A stretch of 64,000 nt of DNA from contig NZ_BCWU01000001.1 in the NCBI RefSeq assembly GCF_001592365.1, forward strand, positions 496,001 through 560,000, read 5' to 3'. Positions 7,721 to 15,544 of this stretch are shown here, piece by piece. The translations under genes and the position numbers were made by a program. This stretch comes from Gordonia hydrophobica NBRC 16057 (GTDB taxonomy: Bacteria; Actinomycetota; Actinomycetes; Mycobacteriales; Mycobacteriaceae). Within the stretch, counting starts at the first letter, position 1, and every line of letters starts with the position of its first letter. Under the pieces are notes generated by a model, which saw only the letters and a program-made list of their open reading frames with translations, was not told the DNA's origin and did no database searches.

Positions 7721-8518
7721 ATGATCAGCGAGGCCGCCTGCGTTGCCGGAGTGTGGGGGAGTGTCGACGACGACGGTGTCGCACGCCTGGAGATGGACCG
7801 CCCCAAGCAGATGAACGCCCTCGACGGAGGCGCCTCGGCGCAGGTGATGGCACTGTGCGACGAATGGGCCGCCCGCGACGACGTGCGGGTGGTCGTCCTC
7901 TCCGGTCGCGGTGGCGCCTTCAGCGCGGGCGCCGACGTTGCCGGCATGGCCTCCGACGCCGCGCAATCGGGCGGATTCGACGCCTCCGCGTCGCGCGCCA
8001 TCATCGAGAACGGATCACGCCTCGTCGGGGCGATTCGCCGACTGCCGATGCCGGTGGTCGCGGCCCTGGACGGTCCCGCGGTCGGCATCGGCGCCTCGAT
8101 GGCGGTCGCCGCAGACCTCGTCTACGCCACCAGTCGCTCCTACTTCCTGCTCGCCTTCGTCAACATCGGACTGATGCCCGACGGCGGCGCGACCGCACTC
8201 TTCGCGGCGGCCGTCGGGCGAGCCCGCGCCAACGCGATGGCCATGCTGGGGGAGAAGCTCTCCGCGACGGACGCCTACGACGCCGGGCTGATCAACGCGG
8301 TCGTCGACGATGCCGAGGCGCTCGACGCCGCGGTCGCGCGCGCAACCGCCAAGCTCGCCCGGACCCCGTCGCAGGCGCTGGCGCTCACCAAGAAGGCACT
8401 CGACGAGCACACGCTGCACGGATTCGACGCCGCCATCGAGCGCGAGATCGCCGGGCAGACGCAACTGCTGCAGTCTCCCCAATTCCACACCGCCCTGCAG
8501 GCTTTCGCCGGCCGATGA
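7721..8518 (+). CDS. Enoyl-CoA hydratase/isomerase (crotonase family)
   Basis: A 265-residue crotonase-fold protein. The oxyanion-hole segments are visible as GGAFSAGADVAGM and LDGPAVGIGASMAVAADLV, followed by the active-site segment FVNIGLMPDGGATALF. Crotonases hydrate or isomerise enoyl-CoA. In this copy the usual second catalytic glutamate positions are not obvious, so isomerase or another crotonase reaction is possible. ATG at 7721 is chosen for the AAGGAG site at 7711-7716; an upstream in-frame start lacks one. First gene of a three-gene run with the ligase and the alcohol dehydrogenase. Confidence 0.85.
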   Translation: MISEAACVAGVWGSVDDDGVARLEMDRPKQMNALDGGASAQVMALCDEWAARDDVRVVVLSGRGGAFSAGADVAGMASDAAQSGGFDASASRAIIENGSRLVGAIRRLPMPVVAALDGPAVGIGASMAVAADLVYATSRSYFLLAFVNIGLMPDGGATALFAAAVGRARANAMAMLGEKLSATDAYDAGLINAVVDDAEALDAAVARATAKLARTPSQALALTKKALDEHTLHGFDAAIEREIAGQTQLLQSPQFHTALQAFAGR

Positions 8519-8584
8519 CGCCACGTCCCCACCGATCCTCATACCCGCCACTCGTCCACGCACTCACCGCACACAGGAGATGAC

Positions 8585-10183
8585 ATGACCGACACCCTGG
8601 GCTTCGCCCTCACCGACGAGCCGCTGCGCTCCCGTCGAAACCACTGGAACAATCAAGTCCGGCGTCATGCCGCCGCGAACCCGGACGGCGTCGCGCTGCG
8701 CTTCCTCGGCCACAGCACCACCTGGCGCCAGCTCGACGACCGCACGCATGCGCTCGCAGCCTCGCTGCTCCGTCGTGGGGTGGCGTTCGGCGATCGCATC
8801 CTGGTGTTGATGCTCAATCGGAGCGAGTACGTGGAACTGACGCTCGCGGCCAACCTGATCGGTGCGATTCCGGTGCCGGTCAACATTCGGATGGCGCCCG
8901 CCGAGATCGCCTTCCTGCTGTCGGACTCGGGGGCGAAGGTCGTCGTCACCGAGACGATGCTCGCGCCGCTGGCAGACGCCGTCGCCCAGCTCACCGGGGC
9001 GGTCGAGTCGATCATCACGGTCGGCGACCGCGCCAACGACGCACACCTGGGCTACGAGGACCTGGTGGCGGAGGAGGGCGAGCCGCTGCCGGAGATCGAC
9101 ATCCCCGAAGAGACCGTCGCGCTGATCATGTACACCTCGGGCACCACCGGAAAGCCCAAGGGCTCTATGCTCACGCACCAGAACCTGCAGGCGCAGGCGG
9201 TGACGTGCATCCAGGCATTGCAGACCTCGTCCGACGACGTCGCCTCCTGTGTGGCGCCGATGTTCCACATCGCAGCGCTCGGGGCGATGACGCCCACCTT
9301 CTACATGGGCGCGACCACCGTCATCCACCCGCTCGGGAACTTTGATCCCGAGCAGATGCTCGACGTCCTGGAGGCCGAGGGCACCACGTCGATCTTCCTG
9401 GTTCCGGCGCAGTGGCAGGCGGTGTGCGCCGCGCAGCAGGCACGCCCGCGCGATCTGAAGTTGCGGGTCATCAGCTGGGGCGCCGCGCCGGCGTCGGACA
9501 CCGTGCTGCGTGCGATGGGCGAGACCTTCCCGGACGCGCTGAACATCGCGGTGTTCGGTCAGACGGAGATGTCGCCGGTGACCTGTGCGCTTGAGGGCAA
9601 GGATGCGCTGCGCAAGCTCGGCTCCATCGGCAAGGTGGTTCCGTGCGTGACTGCTCGTGTGGTCGACGCCGCGATGAACGACGTTCCCCAGGGCGAGGTC
9701 GGCGAGATCGTCTATCGCGGGCCCAACCTGATGGCCGGCTACTGGCAGAACCCGCAGGGCACCGCCGACGCCTTCGCCGGCGGCTGGTTCCACTCCGGCG
9801 ACCTGGTGCGGCAGGACGAGGAGGGCTTCCTCTACGTGGTGGACCGTGCGAAGGACATGATCATCTCCGGCGGCGAGAACATCTACTGCGCCGAGGTGGA
9901 GAATGCGCTGTTCGGGCACGCCAAGATCGCCGAAGCGGCGATCATCGGCCGGGCGCACGAGAAATGGGGCGAAGTCCCGGTGGCCGTCGTCGTCCTGGCC
10001 GACGGCGTCGACGACCTCACCCTCGCGGAGATGGAGCCGTACCTCAACGAGAACCTCGCGCGCTTCAAGCATCCGAAGGAACTCGTGATCGTCGACGAAC
10101 TGCCTCGCAACGCGGGTGGAAAGGTGGTCAAACCGCAACTCCGGGAGGCGTACGGCAGCAAGGACGCCGGACTCAAGAGCTGA
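8585..10183 (+). CDS. fadD5: FadD5-like fatty acyl-CoA synthetase
   Basis: A 532-residue AMP-forming ligase. The phosphate loop YTSGTTGKPKG is at 183-193; AVFGQTEMSPVT, GGWFHSGDLV, DMIISGGENIYCAEVENAL and the C-terminal NAGGKVVKPQLR follow in the standard order. Segments such as the N-terminal WxNQxxRHA, FLVPAQWQAVC and SWGAAPA match my recollection of mycobacterial FadD5, which sits at the mce1 locus and is linked to reuse of mycolic acids. Here it is instead between an enoyl-CoA hydratase and an alcohol dehydrogenase, so a role in alcohol or acid catabolism is as likely. AGGAGATGAC precedes the ATG. Confidence 0.8.
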   Translation: MTDTLGFALTDEPLRSRRNHWNNQVRRHAAANPDGVALRFLGHSTTWRQLDDRTHALAASLLRRGVAFGDRILVLMLNRSEYVELTLAANLIGAIPVPVNIRMAPAEIAFLLSDSGAKVVVTETMLAPLADAVAQLTGAVESIITVGDRANDAHLGYEDLVAEEGEPLPEIDIPEETVALIMYTSGTTGKPKGSMLTHQNLQAQAVTCIQALQTSSDDVASCVAPMFHIAALGAMTPTFYMGATTVIHPLGNFDPEQMLDVLEAEGTTSIFLVPAQWQAVCAAQQARPRDLKLRVISWGAAPASDTVLRAMGETFPDALNIAVFGQTEMSPVTCALEGKDALRKLGSIGKVVPCVTARVVDAAMNDVPQGEVGEIVYRGPNLMAGYWQNPQGTADAFAGGWFHSGDLVRQDEEGFLYVVDRAKDMIISGGENIYCAEVENALFGHAKIAEAAIIGRAHEKWGEVPVAVVVLADGVDDLTLAEMEPYLNENLARFKHPKELVIVDELPRNAGGKVVKPQLREAYGSKDAGLKS

Positions 10184-10306
10184 GAACTGAAACGTGTTCC
10201 ATTTTTGCTGAAAAGTGACTACGCTTGCTATCGGAAGCGGCGCGAGCCGTCGATCACTTGCCGGATCACGTCCGGCCGCAATGGGATTCGAAGAGGGGTA
10301 CAGACT

Positions 10307-11437
10307 GTGAAGACCAAGGGCGCCATCCTCCGGGAGCTCAACACGCCGTGGCAGATCGAAGAGATCGAGATCGGTGACCCGAAAGCCCACGAGATCAAGA
10401 TCCGCATGGAAGCGGCGGGCATGTGCCATTCGGATCATCACCTGATGACCGGCGGCATCCCGATGGGCGGCTTCCCGATCCTCGGTGGTCACGAGGGGGC
10501 GGGCGTCGTCGAGCAGGTCGGCGACGGCGTCACCGACTTCGAGGTCGGCGACCACGTCGTGTTGTCATTCATCCCGTCGTGCGGCAAGTGCAAATCCTGC
10601 AAGGCGGGCGTGGCGAATCTGTGCGATTTCGGCGCCATGCTGCTGCAGGGCGAGGCGGTCTCCGACCACACGTTCCGGATCCACACCGCCGCAGGCGAAC
10701 CGGTGTACCCGATGACGCTGCTGGGCACCTTCAGCCCGTACATGGTGGTCCACGAGGCCTCGGCGGTGAAGATCGACAAGGAGATCCCGTTCGAGGTCGC
10801 GGCCCTGTGCGGCTGCGGCATCCCGACCGGGTACGGCTCGTCGACCCGCAGCGGCGACGTCCGTCCCGGCGAGGACGTGGCGATCATCGGTGTCGGCGGC
10901 GTCGGCACCGCCGCGCTGCAGGGTGCGGTGATCGCCGGCGCCCGAAACGTCTTCGCGATCGACCCCGTCGAATGGAAGCGCGAGCAGGCCCTCAAGTTCG
11001 GGGCCACCCAAGCGTTCGCCACCGTCGAGGAAGCGATGAACGAGATCGGCAACGCCACCGAGTGGGGCATGTGCCAGAAGGTCGTCGTCACGGTCGGCGA
11101 GGTGTTCGGCAAGGACGTCGACACCTGGCTGAGCATCACCGCCAAGAACGGCACCTGTGTGCTCACCGGAATGGGCAACATGATGGAGAACCAGGTGACG
11201 CTGAACCTGTCGATGCTGACCCTGCTGCAGAAGAACCTGCAGGGGAGCATCTTCGGCGGCGCCAACCCGAAGCTCGACATCCCGAATCTGCTGTCCATGT
11301 ACAAGATGGGCAAGCTGAAGATCGAAGAGATGATCACCCGCCAGTACCGCCTCGACCAGATCAACGAGGGATACCAGGACATGTTGGAGGGCAGGAACAT
11401 TCGCGGCGTCATCCGCTACACCGACGCCGACCGATAG
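10307..11437 (+). CDS. NDMA-dependent (mycofactocin-type) zinc alcohol dehydrogenase
   Basis: A 376-residue zinc-dependent medium-chain dehydrogenase. The catalytic zinc ligands are in GMCHSDHH and GGHEGAGVVEQVG, the structural zinc loop is CGKCKSCKAGVANLC, and the nucleotide fold is VAIIGVGGVGTAALQG. The N-terminus KTKGAILRE and the GMCHSDHH form are those of the actinobacterial NDMA-dependent alcohol dehydrogenases, which hold NAD tightly and are thought to pass electrons to the redox cofactor mycofactocin. GTG at 10307 has AGAGGGG upstream and gives the family's normal length. Third gene downstream of the double TetR; it would oxidise an alcohol whose acid the FadD could activate. No mycofactocin genes are in the window. 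Confidence 0.8.
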   Translation: MKTKGAILRELNTPWQIEEIEIGDPKAHEIKIRMEAAGMCHSDHHLMTGGIPMGGFPILGGHEGAGVVEQVGDGVTDFEVGDHVVLSFIPSCGKCKSCKAGVANLCDFGAMLLQGEAVSDHTFRIHTAAGEPVYPMTLLGTFSPYMVVHEASAVKIDKEIPFEVAALCGCGIPTGYGSSTRSGDVRPGEDVAIIGVGGVGTAALQGAVIAGARNVFAIDPVEWKREQALKFGATQAFATVEEAMNEIGNATEWGMCQKVVVTVGEVFGKDVDTWLSITAKNGTCVLTGMGNMMENQVTLNLSMLTLLQKNLQGSIFGGANPKLDIPNLLSMYKMGKLKIEEMITRQYRLDQINEGYQDMLEGRNIRGVIRYTDADR

Positions 11438-11454
11438 ACCGAGCGCCACGAGGA

Positions 11455-11484
11455 CCCGTCGACGCCGCGGCGTCGGCGGGTTTT
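11455..11484 (+). terminator. Rho-independent terminator after the alcohol dehydrogenase
   Basis: Thirteen-base arms (11455-11467 and 11468-11480, one mismatch) are followed by TTTT. It closes the three-gene acyl/alcohol operon. Confidence 0.75.
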
Positions 11485-11575
11485 CGCGTCCCAGCCCAGA
11501 CCGGCGAGCCCCGGTGTCCTACTCTTAGCAGGCTAGGCCGACCGCTGGTCAGGCCACTGTTCACGGAGGGGAGAC

Positions 11576-12415
11576 ATGGCTGAGAAGAAGCGGTCACGGG
11601 CACAGCGTGGCGCCGAGATGGCCGAGCGCGAGACCGTTCGCGGAGGAGCGTTCCAGGCGTCACCCGAAGCGAAGTCGACGGCACTCACGCTGCGGATCGT
11701 CGCCGCAGTCCTGTGGCTCATCGCCATCGCAGGCGAACTGTTCGCCATCTTCTGGGTGCTGAAGCAGGACCCGATCGTCCTGTGGCTGCTGATCGTGATG
11801 ATCGTCGTCATCGGTGCGTTCGCGCTCGGCGGGTCGTTGCTGTGGAAGAAGGCGAACCGGTACGACCCGGCGTCGAAGAAGGACACCGTCCGCTTCTTCG
11901 TTCAGAACCAGTTGGGCGTGATCATCACGATCATCGCGTTCCTTCCGCTGATCGTCATGATCTTCCTGAACAAAGACATGGACGGAAAGCAGAAGGGGAT
12001 CGCGGGCGGCATCGCCGCGGTGATCGCCATTCTCGTCGGCCTCGCGAGCGCCGACTGGAACCCGCCGTCGGTGGAACAGTACAGCGTTGAGACCAACGTG
12101 GTGCAGGAGCTGACCGGCGAGAACAAGGTCTACTTCACCAAGAGCGGATCGGTCTTCCACGTGTGCGCCGAGGCGTCGGACCTCAAGCGCTCCAAGCAGG
12201 TTCTGAGCGGCACCGTGGAAGAGGCGCATCAGCAGAACAAGGACCGACTGACGAAGAAATGGGTCTCCGAAGCGATCAACAACTGCGGGATCTCGGTCCA
12301 GAGGGTCGACCAGGTGCTCGGCGATGTGGACGACGTGACCACGACGCTCGACGACGACCAGTTCACCACCGGGGACGACGGCTCGGTGGTCGTCGGCTCC
12401 GAGGTGGGACACTAG
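11576..12415 (+). CDS. Conserved actinobacterial membrane protein of unknown function
   Basis: A 279-residue protein with a basic N-terminus (about 35 residues), four predicted transmembrane helices (around 40-60, 68-90, 113-130 and 142-160), and a C-terminal domain of about 110 residues starting SADWNPPSVEQYSVE. That domain contains YFTKSGSVFHVCAEASDLKR and an SGTVEEAHQ helix, a pattern I have seen in other actinobacterial proteins but cannot name. It has two cysteines (VCAEA and NNCGIS) and ends in an acidic tail, so it may be extracytoplasmic and disulfide-bonded. GGAGGGGAG precedes the ATG. It is followed after 11 bases by the serine hydrolase gene. Confidence 0.75.
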   Translation: MAEKKRSRAQRGAEMAERETVRGGAFQASPEAKSTALTLRIVAAVLWLIAIAGELFAIFWVLKQDPIVLWLLIVMIVVIGAFALGGSLLWKKANRYDPASKKDTVRFFVQNQLGVIITIIAFLPLIVMIFLNKDMDGKQKGIAGGIAAVIAILVGLASADWNPPSVEQYSVETNVVQELTGENKVYFTKSGSVFHVCAEASDLKRSKQVLSGTVEEAHQQNKDRLTKKWVSEAINNCGISVQRVDQVLGDVDDVTTTLDDDQFTTGDDGSVVVGSEVGH

Positions 12416-12426
12416 AGTCGACAGCT

Positions 12427-13239
12427 GTGAAGGCTCTGCGTGAACTCTCGAACTGGCCCGTCGACACCGTCGCGGCCGCGGTGGTGACGACCGACGGCGT
12501 GGTCGACACGTACGGTGACACCGCGCGCGTCTACGACCTCGCGTCGGTGACGAAACTGATCGTGGCGCAAGCCGTGCTCGTCGCGGTCGAGGAGGGCGCC
12601 GTCGAACTGGACACGGCCGCCGGACCGCCGGGAGCCACCGTCGCACATCTCCTTGCGCATGCGTCAGGGCTGGCCTTCGACAGTCGCGAGAGCGCCGCCG
12701 GAATCGCCGAGCAGCGCATCTATTCGAGCGCAGGCTTCGAGGTCCTCGCCGAACTCGTCGAAGCCGAGTCGGGCATCGCATTCGGCGACTACCTCCGGGA
12801 AGCCGTCTGCGTGCCACTGGGCATGACGTCGACCGAGCTGGTGGGTCCGGCCGGGCACGGCGCGCGATCGAGCGTCGCCGATCTGACGGCCTTCGCGGCA
12901 GACCAGTTGGCGCCCGCCCTGATCTCGCCCGACCTCGCAGCCGCCGCGTCGACTGTCCAGTTCCCGGGCCTCGACGGCTTTGTTCCGGGATACGGCAAAC
13001 ACCGGCCCAACGACTGGGGCCTCGGATTCGAGATCCGCGGACAGAAGACTCCGCACTGGACCGCCCCGGGCCATTCAGCGCGAACGTACGGTCACTTCGG
13101 TCAAGCCGGCACCTTCCTCTGGGTGGACCCCGACCGCCGAGCCTCCGCGGTGGTGCTGACGGATCGACCGTTCGGCGCGTGGGCGAAACCGCTGTGGAGC
13201 GATTTCAACCAAACCCTGCTCGACGACCTCGACGCCTGA
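12427..13239 (+). CDS. Serine hydrolase, beta-lactamase/transpeptidase-like
   Basis: A 270-residue class C beta-lactamase-fold protein. The nucleophile motif S-x-x-K is SVTK in DLASVTKLIV, the second motif region is IYSSAGFEVLAELVE, and the third is HFGQAGTFLW near the C-terminus. No signal peptide is visible, so it is probably cytosolic and acts as an esterase or peptidase rather than a lactamase. GTG at 12427 was chosen because the upstream frame overlaps the preceding gene. The gene starts 11 bases after that gene and is followed by a terminator. Confidence 0.8.
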   Translation: MKALRELSNWPVDTVAAAVVTTDGVVDTYGDTARVYDLASVTKLIVAQAVLVAVEEGAVELDTAAGPPGATVAHLLAHASGLAFDSRESAAGIAEQRIYSSAGFEVLAELVEAESGIAFGDYLREAVCVPLGMTSTELVGPAGHGARSSVADLTAFAADQLAPALISPDLAAAASTVQFPGLDGFVPGYGKHRPNDWGLGFEIRGQKTPHWTAPGHSARTYGHFGQAGTFLWVDPDRRASAVVLTDRPFGAWAKPLWSDFNQTLLDDLDA

Positions 13240-13241
13240 CG

Positions 13242-13270
13242 GGTGCCGTCGCCGACGACGGCACCATTTC
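13242..13270 (+). terminator. Hairpin terminator after the serine hydrolase
   Basis: Nine-base perfect arms (13242-13250 and 13257-13265) with a 6-base loop, followed by a T-rich ATTTCAT tail. Confidence 0.65.
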
Positions 13271-13393
13271 ATCCTCGCGTGACCGCCTGATGTGGGTACG
13301 GTCGACAGTAGGACGCGGTCCCGCCTGAGACGGGATCATCCGGGTCCGGGACGGGCCGCGTTCACAGTCGAGAACGCAATAGGAGGAACGTCA

Positions 13394-14518
13394 GTGGCAC
13401 GTCATGATTACCCGTCTACCAGTGAACTTCTCGAACTGGGGACTCCGCGCGAGCACGCGGTGACGATCTACGCGCAGGCGACCGCCGCGCAGATCGACCT
13501 CGCCAAGACCACTGTGAAGAGCGCCATGGACCGTGCCGTCCGCACGCTCCGCGAGAACGGCGCCAGCCACGGTCTGGAGACGGCGCTGCAGGATCAACTC
13601 GCCAAGATCCTCGCCGACGAGAGTTGGCGGCACCTCTCGCGTTCGGTGGCGATCTTCGTGACGCCCGACGCCTCCGAGATGTTCGTACTGCCGAACCACC
13701 TCGAGAACCAGATGCAGGTCGGCGCCTACTTTGACGTCGGCCAACTGGTCCGTGCCATCGCGACGCCCCAAGACGCCTACGCACTCACCCTGTCGGCCGA
13801 CGGTTGGAACCTCTGGCGAGCGACCGCAGCTGACCTCGCGACCGAGATGGACGTCGACGACGAGGGCATCGCCGACGTCGCCGACGCCACCAACCGCGCC
13901 ACCGTCCGCGGACGCATGCATGCCCGACGGCTCCACGGAGACAGCGGAACAAAACTCCTGCAGGAGACCTATGTCAAACGAGTGCACGACGCCGTCGTGA
14001 AGACCATCGACGCCCAGGATCCGTCGGCGACCACACCGCTGTTCGTCTTCGCCGCCGAAACGCTCCTCGACATGTACCGCAACATCGATCGCGGCGTGCG
14101 CGAGATGGTCCCGGTGCGCGGCAACCCCGACGCGCTCACCGCGCACCAGATCGACGCGACCATGCGCGAGGGACTCAGCGGCATCAATGCGCATCGCGCC
14201 AACAGACGAGTCGAGAAGATCGGCGACGGCATCGCCCAAGGCATCGTCGCGACGGACCTCGTCGACATCGCACGCGCGGCCGTCAGCGGCAACGTCGACA
14301 CGATGGTCTACGAGTTCACCGTCGACGTCCTGGGCCGACTCGACAACGAGACCGGCGAGCTGACCTACGCCGACGACGGCTACGACCTGTTGTCGCGCAT
14401 CGCCGTGTGGGTGCTGCAGACCGGCGGACGGGTGATCCCGGTCCGCTCGGGCGAGATCACGTCGTCGCTGTGGAACGGCACGGCAGCAGTGCGCCTGCGC
14501 TATCCGCTCACCACGTAG
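13394..14518 (+). CDS. baeRF family protein (archaeo-eukaryotic release-factor-like)
   Basis: A 374-residue soluble protein. The layout, an N-terminal alpha-beta domain with SVAIFVTPDASEMFVLPNHL and VGAYFDVGQLVRA, a central TPLFVFAAETLLDMYRNI strand-helix, and a C-terminal Pelota/L7Ae-like part ending RIAVWVLQTGGRVIPV, resembles the bacterial homologues of archaeo-eukaryotic release factor aRF1 (baeRF, perhaps group 11 or 3). Their function is unproven; roles in ribosome rescue or hibernation have been proposed. GTG at 13394 has a strong AGGAGGA at 13381-13387. The gene stands alone and is convergent with DUF3145. Confidence 0.65.
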   Translation: MARHDYPSTSELLELGTPREHAVTIYAQATAAQIDLAKTTVKSAMDRAVRTLRENGASHGLETALQDQLAKILADESWRHLSRSVAIFVTPDASEMFVLPNHLENQMQVGAYFDVGQLVRAIATPQDAYALTLSADGWNLWRATAADLATEMDVDDEGIADVADATNRATVRGRMHARRLHGDSGTKLLQETYVKRVHDAVVKTIDAQDPSATTPLFVFAAETLLDMYRNIDRGVREMVPVRGNPDALTAHQIDATMREGLSGINAHRANRRVEKIGDGIAQGIVATDLVDIARAAVSGNVDTMVYEFTVDVLGRLDNETGELTYADDGYDLLSRIAVWVLQTGGRVIPVRSGEITSSLWNGTAAVRLRYPLTT

Positions 14519-14538
14519 ACCGTGCTCGAACGACAACC

Positions 14539-14569
14539 AGGGACCGCCCGGCCGTGCCGGGCGGTCCCT
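14539..14569. terminator. Bidirectional terminator
   Basis: A perfect 14-bp stem (14539-14552 with 14556-14569) and a 3-base loop lie between convergent genes ending at 14518 and 14602. Confidence 0.8.
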
Positions 14570-14601
14570 GCGTCGTCGACGTCTGGAGGTGGGGTACGGG
14601 G

Positions 14602-15120
14602 TCAGCCGACGCGCTGCTTGAGCCAGGTGACCTCGGTGCCGAAACTACCCATGCGGTAGCTCTCGAGCGCCTCATCCCAAGCCGTGCCGAGAATGGCGTC
14701 CAACTCGCCCGCCAGACCGGCACTGTCCGGCTGCGCGTCCATCAAAGCGCGCAACTGCAGCTCACCAACGATCACATCGCCGTTCGCGCCGGTCGAACCG
14801 TGCCACAGCCCCAACCCGGGAACCTGGCAGAAGCGCTCGCCGTCGACCCCGTCGCTGGGATTCTCCGTGACCTCGAAGACCAACCCCGACCATTCACGCA
14901 GAGCCGTCGTCAAACGAGCGCCCGTCCCGACCGGGCCTGCCCAGTCGACGGTCGCCCGCATACGCCCGGGCTCGGTCTCCTGTGCAGACCACAGCAGCGA
15001 CGCCCGAGAGTTCAGCGTCGACGACAGTGCCCACTCGACATGCGGGCACAGCGCGACAGGAGAGGCGTGGATGTACACCACGCCGCTCGTGGAGTCCGCA
15101 AACTGATTCAGTGTGCGCAC
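14602..15120 (-). CDS. DUF3145 family protein
   Basis: A 172-residue protein conserved in actinobacteria and of unknown function. The N-terminus SGVVYIHASPVALCPHVEWAL, the middle WSGLVFEVTENPS and GLWHGSTGANGDVIVGE, and the end GTAWDEALESYRMGSFGTEV are characteristic of DUF3145. GTG start with a GGAGGTGAAAAG leader. It lies downstream of the FAS-II operon in the same orientation but is separated from accD6 by a terminator and a long inverted repeat, so it is probably transcribed on its own. Confidence 0.85.
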   Translation of the reverse strand: MRTLNQFADSTSGVVYIHASPVALCPHVEWALSSTLNSRASLLWSAQETEPGRMRATVDWAGPVGTGARLTTALREWSGLVFEVTENPSDGVDGERFCQVPGLGLWHGSTGANGDVIVGELQLRALMDAQPDSAGLAGELDAILGTAWDEALESYRMGSFGTEVTWLKQRVG

Positions 15121-15272
15121 CTTTTCACCTCCGGTTCGACAAGGAACGTCTTCCCCAAGCGCACCTGCGTCGAAATCCGGATATCACATTGCTGCTTCCA
15201 TTGTGCACTGTGCGAAGCGTGTTGCGCTAGTTGTTTCTGTGTCTGGTGTTTCTGGGACTCGTCTGGGTTGGT

Positions 15273-15389
15273 GGTGCCGGTGCGGGTTGGCGGCGAATTC
15301 GTCGCCTCGGCAGTCCTCGCTCCTCGGCTAACGCCTCGTCTCTGCGGAGAGCTCGGCGATCGAATTCGCCGCCAACCCGCACCGGCACC
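15273..15389. repeat. Long inverted repeat with perfect 29-bp arms
   Basis: Bases 15273-15301 are the exact reverse complement of 15361-15389. The arms contain GGTGCGGGTTGGCGGCGAAT and are separated by 59 bases that can fold further (CGCC at 15303-15306 with GGCG at 15355-15358). It lies between accD6 and the DUF3145 gene. The arms are too long for an ordinary terminator and no transposase is present; a mobile element remnant or structured RNA is possible. The rest of the 425-bp gap holds only the accD6 terminator. Confidence 0.9.
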
Positions 15390-15488
15390 CGCTTCGCGGT
15401 GGTTCCGTTACACCGAACAACTTGCTTTCTTTGAGTTGTTGGACCCAGCGACTGGAGGACCGGTGACGGATGAAGACCCAGCCATAGC

Positions 15489-15518
15489 AAAACTCCCGGC
15501 CAGGTGGTGGCCGGGAGT
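15489..15518 (-). terminator. Rho-independent terminator of the FAS-II operon
   Basis: Eleven-base perfect arms (15492-15502 and 15508-15518), loop of 5, followed on the minus strand by TTTT. It lies 27 bases beyond the accD6 stop codon. Confidence 0.85.
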
Positions 15519-15544
15519 CTTGGTGGTCTGCTGCGATCAGAACG

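Noticed and set aside
8564-10555. A 663-codon minus-strand open frame
   Set aside because: It is the antisense shadow of the FadD5-like gene and part of its neighbours, typical of high-GC DNA; no domain is recognisable.
15273-15389. Insertion sequence ends
   Set aside because: The arms are only 59 bases apart with no transposase and no clear target duplication, so a complete IS is excluded; only a relic would remain.
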